Shown here piece by piece: positions 45,001-53,283 of a stretch of 64,000 nt of DNA. The notes beneath the pieces are model-generated. The model was given only the letters and a program-made list of their open reading frames with translations. It was not told where the DNA came from and searched no databases. Numbering within the stretch: position 1 is the first letter of the stretch; each line of letters opens with the position of its first letter. Origin of the DNA: CAYFHQ01 sp964342805 (lineage in GTDB: Bacteria; Bacillota; Clostridia; Peptostreptococcales; Acidaminobacteraceae); assembly GCA_964342805.1 (NCBI GenBank), contig CAYFHQ010000008.1, positions 1 to 64,000 of the forward strand. Reading direction: 5' to 3'. A program made the position numbers and the translations under genes.

Positions 45001-45352
45001 CTGTCAAAATGGCCAATTGTTTGCCGACCACGTCTTCATTGAGGACGACATGGGCCCGGAGGGTCCCATAGTGACCTAGCAACTGATCATCGGACCAAAA
45101 GGACATCCGCATGGACCTGGGCAGGGAAACATAGCCGTCAGGTTCTAAACGTTCCTCAAGGAAGGTAGATGGAGGGATTAACTTGTCTTCGTAGTATGCA
45201 AAAAGGGTGTCAATGTCCAAGGACCACTGGTCGCCCATGGGCTCTAAAGCGGTCTTGGTGAAGATTTGTGAGCCTTCCCCATGGCTCATATTGGTCCATA
45301 GTCCCCCGGCGCATAGGGCAATGATTAAGATTACCCAGAGTATACGCTTCAT
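42053..45352 (-). CDS. 7TM sensor histidine kinase: DISM-7TM, PAS-like, HPt, HATPase, CheX
   Basis: 1099 residues from the ATG at 45350-45352 (GGAGG five bases upstream). In order: signal peptide; extracytoplasmic DISMED2-type domain (~30-185); seven-helix DISM membrane domain (~195-400); coiled-coil (~410-460); PAS-like segment; HPt domain with H636 in RQIHTFKGSF; CheA-type HATPase with N-box FRNMVDHGIE, DDGKGID, FEPGFST and GRGMGL; and a CheX/CheC-like domain (~945-1099) with GEAANFLIGN. No CheW-like P5 domain is present. A CheY-like gene follows nine bases on. Phosphorelay output is likely, not classical chemoreceptor coupling. Confidence 0.85.
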   Translation of the reverse strand: MKRILWVILIIALCAGGLWTNMSHGEGSQIFTKTALEPMGDQWSLDIDTLFAYYEDKLIPPSTFLEERLEPDGYVSLPRSMRMSFWSDDQLLGHYGTLRAHVVLNEDVVGKQLAILTGAFREDYVVYVNGKKVIDGGDVKLIPARGQTNIGPRIGVFAVDSNELDIIVHFSRHYVGAEATSGMKIGSLEQLQIETISRLAIQFIMVGAVVIMALYHFNFYFTSGNLRSSNRGSFYFGIMCLIIALRVMNIGDNMLMIVFQNLSLDLSVKLSFWSMYMMIPAALAFIHAIMPDYVDQQMIRINRIVTMLVAVIVILVEVEWNMVLIYPFILYAMIVISKVFTSLLIDLKNKNPKTRIVLTGFVLLVVVFSMDILYQFNFIEQELYLSIGLLAFTVIQSYYLSTRYNKAISDAKVLALENTSVLAQLEDMNAQLEETVDKRTEELEEAVYQLEKYSEEIKVLMDSVGQGFLSFDESFIIGDQYSVACQILLENDLSGKKISTVLYGTDLEQRLFFETIAQKIMGSTIRSQADLYMTLLPQDIYRNNRFLRASYRLVGEGASKRMVMTLTDITDAKQLEDQAKLDQSNLNMIVNIVVQIRDFTELLEDYQTFCSIGMIELMDSSMNLEELIFEVLRQIHTFKGSFAQYDMQRTVNLLHSLETEIMEIKENIEAIDRDSFRNIMVGYRIDRFPDKDLAIVRKKLGDSYLQHKNDVTISKKILLDIEDSIQQMGYSEQNQNLLQQLRAVRFRSFKSLLHQFPDYVSKLAEKTQKSINYIKIEGDDFLVDTDYYSKFTKSLVHVFRNMVDHGIEYDDERQAKDKGENGEITCRISRSEREIYLVIEDDGKGIDINNLRDFLFRTGRMSFHEAIELSDEKVLDVVFEPGFSTKTMVGELSGRGMGLSAVKTELERIHGQVVVTSKQGKGTQFRFTLPLIDAERVVSLPIQSVMKEMMEVAVRQIEHFTDLEVDIRDFSMETTQNEPVQLMDISAIIQIRGILDGTLILSVNHAFATQSLKHLGLEPEEDEDEGMLINDLVGEAANFLIGNVLRQLPDLKLAFRMDTPLVISHDQAEMQFTDYEIHRFGFEKNGYRYTASLIMKGVE

Positions 45353-45511
45353 AATGCCTCCTAAATTTGCTCTGAACATATATCTATTCGACACCACACA
45401 TTCTCTACCCTTCCAAAGCTAGGAAATCCAAGTGAAACAATGGCCCTCTATGCCAAGAGGTCAAAAAGAGGTATACTATACTGTACGAAAAAATGAGAAT
45501 AGGTGGTTAAC

Positions 45512-46573
45512 ATGCTACTCCCAATAGAGTTTGAAAAATTAAATGAAGCCGACTGTCAGTTTATCGACGTTCGGAGTCCCAGTGAATTTGCCCAAGAAAC
45601 CATTCCCGGCGCTTTGAACTTACCCATTTTTGACGACGAGGAACGGAAAATCATCGGAACCCTCTACAAGCAGGACAGTTCTGAAAAAGCCAAACGACTG
45701 GGGATCGAATACGTGGCCAAGAAATTGCCCTACTTATATGACCGTATTCTTGAAATCCGCAGGGACACAGGCAAAAAACTAGTTCTCTTTTGTGCCCGCG
45801 GGGGCATGCGGAGCACCTCCCTGGCCCTCCTGCTCAATGGTGTGGGTGAAGGGGTCTCCTACCTCAAAGGCGGCTACAAGGGCTACCGGAAGGCTGTGAT
45901 GAAAGATCTGCCTTTGGTTAACCAAGGTGTCCACTATATCGTCATCCATGGGAAGACAGGTGTAGGCAAGACAGAACTCCTTAAACGCCTTCATGAGGCG
46001 GGGTACCCGGTCCTGGACCTGGAAGGTGGGGCCAACCACCGGGGGTCCATACTGGGCAGTGTCGGCCTGGGTGACCAGCCCACAACCAAGGCCTTTGAGT
46101 CTTATATCTATCACACCTTAAAGAACCGGACGTCTGACTTTGTCTTTGTGGAAGCGGAGAGCCGGCGGATAGGTAAACTCTTTGTTCCAGCCTTTGTGAA
46201 AGACAAAATGCAAGAGGGGACCCAGGTCCTTGTGGACGCCTCCTTGGACTTTAGGGCCAACCACTTGGTGAAAGAGTACACGGGCATAGAACCTGGGGAG
46301 CCAGAACTGATCCATGGGGTAAACCGTCTGACCAAGTATATTGGTAAAGACCGGGCCGCAGCCCTTATAGAGGATATTGAACAAGGCAACTTCCACGGGG
46401 TGGCCAGGGAATTGATGGTCAACTACTATGACCCCATGTACCAGCACAGTATAGACAAGTATACCTTTGACCATAGTCTCCTCATTGAGGATTTTGAAGA
46501 CGGTGCCCAGCAACTGGGTGCAATCATGAACCAGGTCATGGCCAGTCACACGCAAGATGAAGATGTAGAATAA
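45512..46573 (+). CDS. selU: tRNA 2-selenouridine synthase
   Basis: 353 residues. The N-terminal rhodanese domain has catalytic C94 in LFCARGGMRS. The C-terminal P-loop domain has GKTGVGKT (147-154) and the family motif LEGGANHRGSILG. SelU/MnmH replaces sulfur by selenium in the wobble 2-thiouridine of certain tRNAs, using selenophosphate. Its presence implies a selD gene elsewhere. A GTG at 45503 overlaps the AGGTGG site, so the ATG at 45512 is chosen. It is divergent from the hybrid kinase and ends in a terminator. Confidence 0.93.
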   Translation: MLLPIEFEKLNEADCQFIDVRSPSEFAQETIPGALNLPIFDDEERKIIGTLYKQDSSEKAKRLGIEYVAKKLPYLYDRILEIRRDTGKKLVLFCARGGMRSTSLALLLNGVGEGVSYLKGGYKGYRKAVMKDLPLVNQGVHYIVIHGKTGVGKTELLKRLHEAGYPVLDLEGGANHRGSILGSVGLGDQPTTKAFESYIYHTLKNRTSDFVFVEAESRRIGKLFVPAFVKDKMQEGTQVLVDASLDFRANHLVKEYTGIEPGEPELIHGVNRLTKYIGKDRAAALIEDIEQGNFHGVARELMVNYYDPMYQHSIDKYTFDHSLLIEDFEDGAQQLGAIMNQVMASHTQDEDVE

Positions 46574-46589
46574 GCTGAATATGTAAGCA

Positions 46590-46636
46590 AAAGAGGACTG
46601 TCTCGCCATTGGCTAGACAGTCCTCTTAGATTTGTA
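46590..46636. terminator. Bidirectional terminator between selU and glmM
   Basis: A 13-base stem, AAGAGGACTGTCT with AGACAGTCCTCTT. Leftward it ends in TTTTG, rightward in TAGATTTG. It serves both convergent genes. Confidence 0.8.
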
Positions 46637-46690
46637 CGGTTCTAATTTGTCTTAATAACTTATTAGCTTAGGCGCCAACCCCTCTGAAGC

Positions 46691-48037
46691 CTATCGCAGG
46701 CGCTCCTCTATAAGGGCAGCCACTTCACCGGCTATGGTTTCCAGTTCCTTCTGGTCCTTGCCTTCGATCATGACACGTACCAGGGGCTCTGTACCCGACG
46801 GGCGAATGAGGACTCTTCCTGTTCCAGAAAAATGTGCCTCGACCGCTTGGATTTTTTCTTGAATCACTGGGTCATCCAGATAAGCATGCTTCTTGTCTGG
46901 AGCCACCTTGGCATTTTTCAAGACCTGGGGGTAGGTTTCCATGGCTGTAGCCAGGTCCGCAAGACTCTTGCCGGTTTCCTTGACAACGGCCATCAACTGG
47001 ACCCCTGTCAAAAGACCGTCTCCTGTGGTGTTATGGTCTAGGAAAATCACGTGGCCCGATTGCTCACCACCGAGACTGTGTCCACCCTTCTTCATTTCCT
47101 CAAGGACGTATCGGTCTCCTACCTTGGTTTTCAGCAGGTCAATCCCACTCTCCTTGGCAGCTATGGATAGACCCAAGTTGGACATAACAGTGGCCACAAT
47201 GGTCTGGTTGTTGAGTTTTCCTTTTTTCATCATATGCTGGCCACAGATGGCCATGATTTTGTCCCCGTCCACCAAGCGACCTTCATGGTCAACTGCCAGA
47301 CAGCGGTCAGCGTCACCATCAAAGGCTAGACCTAGGTCATACTTGCCCTGGCGGACATAGTCCCCAATGATGTTGGTGTGGGTGGACCCACAGTTTTCGT
47401 TAATATTAAAGCCATCTGGGTCATTGTGGATGGCATCAACTTCAGCACCCAGGTCTTTTAGGGCGCTGTAGGCAGACTCATAGGCTGCCCCGTTGGCACA
47501 ATCTATGGCTACCCGCATACCCGTAAAGTCCACATCAACCGTTTGCTTTACGTAGTCATTGTAGAGTTCCATGGCCTTGAATACTTCTGTCTTCCGTCCT
47601 AGGTCCTTGCCCGTGAAAACAGTGGGAAGTTCCTTGTCGTTGAGGATAAAATCCTCAATTTGTGCTTCTAAGCCGTCAGATAGTTTAAAGCCCTGGTGGT
47701 TGAAAAATTTAATGCCATTGTACTCCACTGGATTGTGGGAAGCGGAGATCATGACCCCAGCGTCCACGTCGAAATGGCGTACCAAGTAGGCAATGGCCGG
47801 CGTAGGCAGCACCCCCACCTTAATGACGTCACAACCGGCACTGAGGATACCTGCAATCATGGCTGACTCCAGCATATCTCCCGAAACCCGGGTGTCCTTT
47901 CCAATGAGGATTTTGGCCCGGTGCTGGCCGTCAGTCAAAACGTGGGCACCGAATTTACCCAGCTTATAGGCCAGGTCGTTGGTGAGTTCTGTATTGGCGA
48001 TCCCGCGAACGCCGTCTGTTCCGAATAATTTACCCAA
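46691..48037 (-). CDS. glmM: Phosphoglucosamine mutase
   Basis: 448 residues. GlmM converts glucosamine-6-phosphate to glucosamine-1-phosphate for UDP-GlcNAc and peptidoglycan synthesis. The phosphoserine loop MISASHNPVEYNG, the metal loop GLAFDGDADRC, sugar-binding GGEQSGH and phosphate-binding RPSGTEPLVRVM are all present. It starts at TTG (48035-48037) with AGGAGG eight bases upstream. It is monocistronic between terminators. Confidence 0.97.
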   Translation of the reverse strand: MGKLFGTDGVRGIANTELTNDLAYKLGKFGAHVLTDGQHRAKILIGKDTRVSGDMLESAMIAGILSAGCDVIKVGVLPTPAIAYLVRHFDVDAGVMISASHNPVEYNGIKFFNHQGFKLSDGLEAQIEDFILNDKELPTVFTGKDLGRKTEVFKAMELYNDYVKQTVDVDFTGMRVAIDCANGAAYESAYSALKDLGAEVDAIHNDPDGFNINENCGSTHTNIIGDYVRQGKYDLGLAFDGDADRCLAVDHEGRLVDGDKIMAICGQHMMKKGKLNNQTIVATVMSNLGLSIAAKESGIDLLKTKVGDRYVLEEMKKGGHSLGGEQSGHVIFLDHNTTGDGLLTGVQLMAVVKETGKSLADLATAMETYPQVLKNAKVAPDKKHAYLDDPVIQEKIQAVEAHFSGTGRVLIRPSGTEPLVRVMIEGKDQKELETIAGEVAALIEERLR

Positions 48038-48099
48038 AAGTTCGTCCTCCTGCTTTTGTTCAGTAAACAGTATACCAAAAAGAATCCGCTAAATGTTTG

Positions 48100-49203
48100 C
48101 TATTGGATGACAAATGGGTAGGCCCCTCTTTTGGTAAAATGTGCTTCTACTTGCTTCTTGTAGGCCTCATAGTTGGTTGCTATGGGCTGCTCAGCACCAA
48201 AGGCAATCCGCTCCAGGGCCTTTCTGAGTAGGTCATGTGACGGATGGTTCTCATAATGGTCGGGATAGGCTTCATAGAAAGTCATCAAATCTTTCAGAAT
48301 TTGCTCTGCCATAATGGGGTTGTAGTCCTTGTGGAGGAGTTCCTCCATGGCAGAAAACTTGCCGTCGTCTACCATATCCCCATTGATTTCTTTTTGGACA
48401 ATGGTCTTCATAAAACCGACTAGACATCCATCCCCGTCACACTGGCCACAGACCTCTGTACTCAGGCATAGATCGTTAAGACCACTGGCCATCCGTAGCC
48501 AATGACGATGGAGTTCCTCTGCTTGTCTAGCAAAACGGCTTTCTTCCACTTGGGCCAATTGTCGCCTAAAGCCTCGAATACGCACGAAACTCAGTACAGA
48601 CAAGAGGGCCATGGCCACCAAAACCTGGTTGATGTCCACATTGCTTGTATAAGGTGAGGTTAACAGCTTTTGAAGGCCAAAGAACATGAAGATGGCAAAG
48701 GCCCCTAGCTTCAGTTGAAACTCAGGTATCTTGTTACCAATTCGACTGCCCACAAAGATACCCACCGCACTGGTGGCTACCATGCCCAGAACCGTACCTG
48801 CCAAGATCAAGGCAGGGTAGGTTGCTCCTGTGGACAGGGTCAAGGCTGTCAGTTGGGTTTTGTCCCCCAATTCTCCAATAAAGAAGGCCAAGGCAACCGT
48901 AAAAACCGGTCCCATTTTTTTAGCTGTGTTTTCTTCTTCGTCGTCTTCATCCACAGTTAGGGACAACATGGCAAAGACCAAAAATGCGGTTCCTGCAATG
49001 ACCTGCAATAGGTCTATGGGGATCACTCTTGTGAGAAGGGAGCCTAAAATGATGGCCAACCCATGGTTGAGAAGTGATCCTATGGCCACCCCAATCAGAA
49101 TGTCCCGGATTTTATACTTGGTGGCAAAGGCCATTGCAAGTATTTGGGTTTTGTCTCCCATTTCTGCAATAAAGATCATTGCAAATGCTTGTAATAGTTC
49201 CAT
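48100..49203 (-). CDS. GDT1/TMEM165 (UPF0016) cation transporter with a C-terminal cysteine domain
   Basis: 367 residues. The N-terminal ~210 are the GDT1 fold: two repeats of three helices with the hallmark E-x-G-D-K-T motifs EMGDKTQ (14-20) and ELGDKTQ (111-117). The family moves Mn2+/Ca2+. The last ~155 residues are an unusual soluble domain with C246, C252, C255 and C260 (C-x5-C-x2-C-x4-C), possibly a metal sensor. It follows the MATE gene by 12 bases, so the two exporters form an operon. No manganese riboswitch is visible. Confidence 0.88.
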   Translation of the reverse strand: MELLQAFAMIFIAEMGDKTQILAMAFATKYKIRDILIGVAIGSLLNHGLAIILGSLLTRVIPIDLLQVIAGTAFLVFAMLSLTVDEDDEEENTAKKMGPVFTVALAFFIGELGDKTQLTALTLSTGATYPALILAGTVLGMVATSAVGIFVGSRIGNKIPEFQLKLGAFAIFMFFGLQKLLTSPYTSNVDINQVLVAMALLSVLSFVRIRGFRRQLAQVEESRFARQAEELHRHWLRMASGLNDLCLSTEVCGQCDGDGCLVGFMKTIVQKEINGDMVDDGKFSAMEELLHKDYNPIMAEQILKDLMTFYEAYPDHYENHPSHDLLRKALERIAFGAEQPIATNYEAYKKQVEAHFTKRGAYPFVIQ

Positions 49204-49215
49204 TTTTACTCCTAC

Positions 49216-50547
49216 TTACTCAATGGAAAAAGTTTTCCACTTTCCTTGTCGGTAGTACAGGGTTAGTATAAATGCTTCAATTAGAATCGATACGGAGATT
49301 GCCGTCCACACCCCATTGGTACCCATCCCCATGGGGATGGCAAGGACATAGGCCGCTGGTAGCTTAAAGGCAACATTGGCCACCAAAGAAGCCGTCATAG
49401 GGGGGCGGGTCATCCCACTCCCATTGAATACGCCAGCGTAGACAATGCTAAAGCACACCAGGGGCATGCAGGCAAAAATAATCCGTAAATAAGACCGCCC
49501 CACTGTCAGAACCGCTGGATCATCTAAGAAGAAGCGGAAAAAGACGTCTGGGAAAAAGACATAGGGAATCGAGAAGACCATGACATTGGCAAAGACCAAC
49601 AAGAGGCCACTTTTGACCAAGCTGGATATCTCCGTCAAGTCTTTTCGACCTAGGGCCTGTCCAGATAGGATGGCCATGGAAGTGGCAATCCCACTGATGA
49701 TGATAAAGGTATAACCAAAGAGCTGCATACCAATACCAAAGGCCGCCGTGGCGGGTTTGCCACCGGCTTGTAAGACAATGGACATCATGACCAGGCCTGT
49801 TATGGGCCTCGCAACCTGCTGCAGGCTGGCCCAAAATCCAATTTTAAAGATCTGGCTAACCCGTTGGGCTTCCAGCTTCAACGAAGCCACTAGGGCCCCA
49901 TAAGACCCCTCATATACACTATGGACTACCGCATGGATGGTCCACAGACTTGCAACGATTAGGCTGACCAGGGTGGCCAGGGCTGCACCACTCAGGCCTA
50001 AATCCAAGCCAAAGATAAAGAGGGGGTCAAGTATAATGTTAATGACATTGGCTGCACCGAAAATAATCAAGGGTTTGACCGTGTCCCCCGTCCCCTGCAT
50101 GATACTCCGCAAGCAACCGCTGACATATAGGAATGGAATGGTCCAGAAACCCACTTTCAGGTAACTGGTGGCCAGTCCTAGGAGCTCAGGATCACTGGTT
50201 CTATAGATGGTCCTGAGTAAAAAGTCTGTTGCAAAAAAACAGACCAGGGCCAGAAGGGTGCCCACCATAAGGCTGAGCATGATTCCGTTTCCAGTCGCTG
50301 ACCGTACCTTGTCCCATTGCCCTTCGCCAACACTCCGGGCCGCTATGGCTATAGCACCTGCTGCTGTCAGGGCAGCTGTTGCAAAGGTGACATGGAGCAT
50401 GGACGTGGCCATGGACGCTGCTGAAGTATAGGAAGTACCTAATTTTGAAATAAAAAAAAGGTCAAAAGTGACCATTAAACTCTGTAGGACCATCCCCACC
50501 ATTACCGGCCAGGACAGCTTTAATATTTGCTTTGTATACTTACCCAA
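49216..50547 (-). CDS. MATE-family multidrug efflux transporter
   Basis: 443 residues with about twelve helices arranged as two homologous halves. The opening ILKLSWPVMVGMVLQSLMVTFDLFFISKLGT and the QALGRKD segment mark the family. It exports cationic drugs or metabolites with Na+ or H+. It starts at TTG (50545-50547) with GGGAGG five bases upstream. It is co-transcribed with the GDT1-family gene. Confidence 0.92.
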   Translation of the reverse strand: MGKYTKQILKLSWPVMVGMVLQSLMVTFDLFFISKLGTSYTSAASMATSMLHVTFATAALTAAGAIAIAARSVGEGQWDKVRSATGNGIMLSLMVGTLLALVCFFATDFLLRTIYRTSDPELLGLATSYLKVGFWTIPFLYVSGCLRSIMQGTGDTVKPLIIFGAANVINIILDPLFIFGLDLGLSGAALATLVSLIVASLWTIHAVVHSVYEGSYGALVASLKLEAQRVSQIFKIGFWASLQQVARPITGLVMMSIVLQAGGKPATAAFGIGMQLFGYTFIIISGIATSMAILSGQALGRKDLTEISSLVKSGLLLVFANVMVFSIPYVFFPDVFFRFFLDDPAVLTVGRSYLRIIFACMPLVCFSIVYAGVFNGSGMTRPPMTASLVANVAFKLPAAYVLAIPMGMGTNGVWTAISVSILIEAFILTLYYRQGKWKTFSIE

Positions 50548-50586
50548 GATGACCTCCCTCCGATTGACACTGCTTCATTATATCGC

Positions 50587-50623
50587 ACAAAAGCTACCAC
50601 TACTATACCGTGTGGTAGCTTCT
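50587..50623 (-). terminator. Intrinsic terminator after the PAS-GGDEF gene
   Basis: Read leftward, AAGCTACCAC pairs with GTGGTAGCTT, followed by TTG. It separates the cyclase from the MATE operon. Confidence 0.75.
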
Positions 50624-50649
50624 TTACATTTATTCTCTTAAAAATCCAT

Positions 50650-51996
50650 TTAGGCCTTAACCACCTTGTTTCGACCGGTCTCCTTGGCCCGGTAGAGGGC
50701 CCGGTCAGCCCGGGTAATGGCTTCTTCAATCATACGGTCGGTCTCTAGTATATTGGCCACTCCAAGGCTAATGGTACAGGAAATCTGATATTCTTTGGTT
50801 TCTATCCTCATATCCTCAATGGTTTGTCTGATCTCTTCAGCGATCAAATAGGCTTTTTCTATACTGGTTCGCTCCAGGACTGCTGAAAACTCTTCTCCAC
50901 CATATCTTCCAGAGAAACCATTGGGCTCTGTTAGCCTTTGAATGGTCTTTGCAACCTCCCTTAGGACAATGTCACCCACCCCATGGCCATAGCGGTCATT
51001 GATCCCTTTAAAGCGGTCAATATCCATGATTAAGACCGTTCCACGGGGTTCTGGATAGGCCATGACCTCCTCACAACGGTCAAAGAATGCCCGCCGATTG
51101 TTGAGGCCTGTTAGGGGGTCCTTCCAAGCCAAATATTCCAGTTTTTCTTCATACCGTTTGGTTTCCGTTACATCATGGATCACACCAAAGCAACCGGCAT
51201 ACTCTTCCTCGTCAGTGTAGATCCCAACAATGGAAACTTCAAATATCCGTTCTTCAGTATGTTTCACGTTATGGTACTCCAAAGTACCGGTGTAACTCCC
51301 CTTTTCTCGAACCTGGCCAATGATCTCATTCACATCGGCAGTGGACCGATTGAGAAGTTCCATCATGTTCATGGACTCTACGTCCTCATCCCCATAGCCC
51401 AGCTGTTTAAGTAGGGCCTGGTTCCACCGGACAAACTTATGGTGGGAGACGATTTCCTCGTGGCTAAAGGCATGGATCATTTGTTTGGGTAAGGGTTCTG
51501 GAAGCATGTAAATAAAGTGGCCATCAAAGCTGAAGTCAAACATGGTATTCAGCTGATGCTCACGTTCCGTTAGGGCTTGTCGGGCTTTTACCAGGTCACT
51601 GATATTGTACCCCATGGCCACAAAGTACAGGACTTCGCCTTCTGGGTCCCTGACCGCTTTCACGTGGAAATCTATTTCGTTGACCTCTCCATGTCGGTCT
51701 CGATGGGTTACTTCGAGGCGAACTGTTCCTGCTGCAAAGGCCTGTTCTACAGCGAAAACAATCCGGTTCTGGATTTCTTCTGAGTGGTTCCACCATGGTA
51801 GCTCCCAGTAGGGTTGACCCACAACGTCTGCCGACTGAACGCCAGCCAAATCCAATAAGGCTTGATTGGCCCGAACCAGGGTATAGTTCATGTCAATAAT
51901 GGCGATCAGTTGGGTGGCATGGTCCATGACCTCTTGGTATTTTTCCAACTCCTTCAATTTGTCAAAGCACGATTGACAGCTCACTGTTTTGTCCAT
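50650..51996 (-). CDS. Diguanylate cyclase with two PAS domains
   Basis: 448 residues, no membrane segment. An N-terminal Cys-x2-Cys (C7, C10) precedes PAS1 (~20-135) and PAS2 (~145-280). The GGDEF domain follows, with substrate motif DIDRFKGINDRYGH and intact signature RYGGEEF, so c-di-GMP synthesis is expected. The RxxD inhibitory site upstream of the signature is absent, so product feedback may be lacking. A weak AGGA site precedes the ATG. It is 14 bases downstream of the RDD gene. Confidence 0.93.
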   Translation of the reverse strand: MDKTVSCQSCFDKLKELEKYQEVMDHATQLIAIIDMNYTLVRANQALLDLAGVQSADVVGQPYWELPWWNHSEEIQNRIVFAVEQAFAAGTVRLEVTHRDRHGEVNEIDFHVKAVRDPEGEVLYFVAMGYNISDLVKARQALTEREHQLNTMFDFSFDGHFIYMLPEPLPKQMIHAFSHEEIVSHHKFVRWNQALLKQLGYGDEDVESMNMMELLNRSTADVNEIIGQVREKGSYTGTLEYHNVKHTEERIFEVSIVGIYTDEEEYAGCFGVIHDVTETKRYEEKLEYLAWKDPLTGLNNRRAFFDRCEEVMAYPEPRGTVLIMDIDRFKGINDRYGHGVGDIVLREVAKTIQRLTEPNGFSGRYGGEEFSAVLERTSIEKAYLIAEEIRQTIEDMRIETKEYQISCTISLGVANILETDRMIEEAITRADRALYRAKETGRNKVVKA

Positions 51997-52010
51997 GTTC
52001 TCAGTCCTGT

Positions 52011-52520
52011 CTATTCAATCTTCTTGATCTTCTCCTGGCTCAAATGCGTATAGGCTTCAAAATCTGTCACATTGGTGTGTTCACAGCAATCCTTGTCTAC
52101 AACCACAGTCCCTGCAAAGAGGTCATGGGCGGTTTGCTTGCGCTTGGTAAAAAACAGGGGTAGAATACCCAGGCCAAGTACCAGCATGCCCACCCATTTT
52201 GAAAAATATCTGGCCGTGGCTCGACCAAAACCAATGGCCCCCCCACGGGTGTCCGTAACAACAATCTTAAAAACCATCTTGCCGGGTGTAGCCTGGTATT
52301 TGGAACTTTCAAAGAAGGCAAAATACAACCATTCAAACAGGCGTGGCAAGAAAAACCAGATGGTGATTAGACTAATGGTACTGATCTCTGCCCCCTCCTG
52401 TCCCAGGACTTCCATACCCATGGCAACCCCAATAAGCAAGGTAATGACCACAGTAATCAGTTCTGTAACAACAAAATCTATGATCCAAGCCAAGGCTCTT
52501 TTTCCAAATCCAATATTCAT
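52011..52520 (-). CDS. RDD-family membrane protein
   Basis: 169 residues with three or so helices. The RDD signature appears as GFGKRALAWIIDFVV (R and D conserved), and the second half TPGKMVFKIVVTDTRGGAIGF...KRKQTAHDLFAGTVVV is typical. Function is unknown; some relatives affect ion homeostasis. The frame runs to 52598, but the ATG at 52518-52520 has GGGGTG upstream and starts at the conserved sequence. It is first in a transcript with the PAS-GGDEF gene. Confidence 0.85.
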   Translation of the reverse strand: MNIGFGKRALAWIIDFVVTELITVVITLLIGVAMGMEVLGQEGAEISTISLITIWFFLPRLFEWLYFAFFESSKYQATPGKMVFKIVVTDTRGGAIGFGRATARYFSKWVGMLVLGLGILPLFFTKRKQTAHDLFAGTVVVDKDCCEHTNVTDFEAYTHLSQEKIKKIE

Positions 52521-52654
52521 GTTCTCACCCCATTTCATTGATGTTGTATATATACCGCCTAGGACCCATAAAGAAACGCCCAATGTAGGATTCACCACAA
52601 ATCCTTATGGCCTTCCTGAATGGTCTCCCCTGGTTAGACACCGGCCAAGCAGAC

Positions 52655-52692
52655 AATAAAAAAGAAGTCCCAGAAACGGTCTGGGACTTCCT
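52655..52692 (-). terminator. Terminator of the vor/buk/ptb operon
   Basis: An 11-base perfect stem, GAAGTCCCAGA with TCTGGGACTTC, is followed leftward by TTTTTTATT. It closes the 6.5-kb operon. Confidence 0.88.
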
Positions 52693-52724
52693 ATATTTAA
52701 GAGAATGAGTAACGCAAGTGATGA

Positions 52725-53282
52725 TTATGCGTTTACTTGTGCACGAGCAATTTCCGCACCCTGGGCTAGGGCTTCCTCGTTCACAGGAATGAATTGTGCT
52801 TTTGCACCGGAGAAGAGCTTCTTAAGTGTTTCTTTTACTGTGTCCATACCCACTGGCTTTGCCAGTTCAATGTATGCACCCAGCATTACCATGTTGGCAA
52901 CACGAGCATTACCAAGCTTGTTGGCAATTTCGTTTGCAGGAACGTAGATCGCCTTTACGTCGTCACGGGAAACCTTGTTCTCGATAAGAGAAGAGTTCAC
53001 CAGTACCGTACCGCCAGCTTCAACGTCTTGCTCGAACTTGACAAGAGACGGAAGGTTCATTACGATTGCGCAAGTTGCGTCATTTGTAATGATTGGAGAA
53101 CCGATCATCTTGTCAGAAACCATAACGTTACAGTTAGCTGTACCACCACGCATTTCAGGACCGTAAGATGGCAACCAAGATACTTCTTTGCCTTCGATCA
53201 TACCAGCGTATGTGAGTAGCTGACCCATGGACATAACCCCTTGTCCACCGAATCCAGCGCAAATAACCTTTTCGTTTACCAT
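52725..53282 (-). CDS. 2-oxoacid:ferredoxin oxidoreductase, gamma subunit
   Basis: 185 residues. The glycine-rich start VICAGFGGQGVMSMGQLL and the SYGPEMRGGTANCNVMVS motif define the gamma subunit. This subunit helps bind CoA in the complex that decarboxylates 2-oxoacids to acyl-CoA and reduces ferredoxin. It is last in the delta-alpha-beta-gamma order. The start codon lies one base after the beta-subunit stop. Confidence 0.93.
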   Translation of the reverse strand: MVNEKVICAGFGGQGVMSMGQLLTYAGMIEGKEVSWLPSYGPEMRGGTANCNVMVSDKMIGSPIITNDATCAIVMNLPSLVKFEQDVEAGGTVLVNSSLIENKVSRDDVKAIYVPANEIANKLGNARVANMVMLGAYIELAKPVGMDTVKETLKKLFSGAKAQFIPVNEEALAQGAEIARAQVNA

Positions 53283-53283
53283 A

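Noticed and set aside
48038..50650. A manganese (yybP-ykoY) riboswitch controlling the GDT1-family gene
   Set aside because: The gene begins 12 bases after the MATE gene, and the roughly 100-base leader before the MATE gene is filled by a terminator and a ribosome site.
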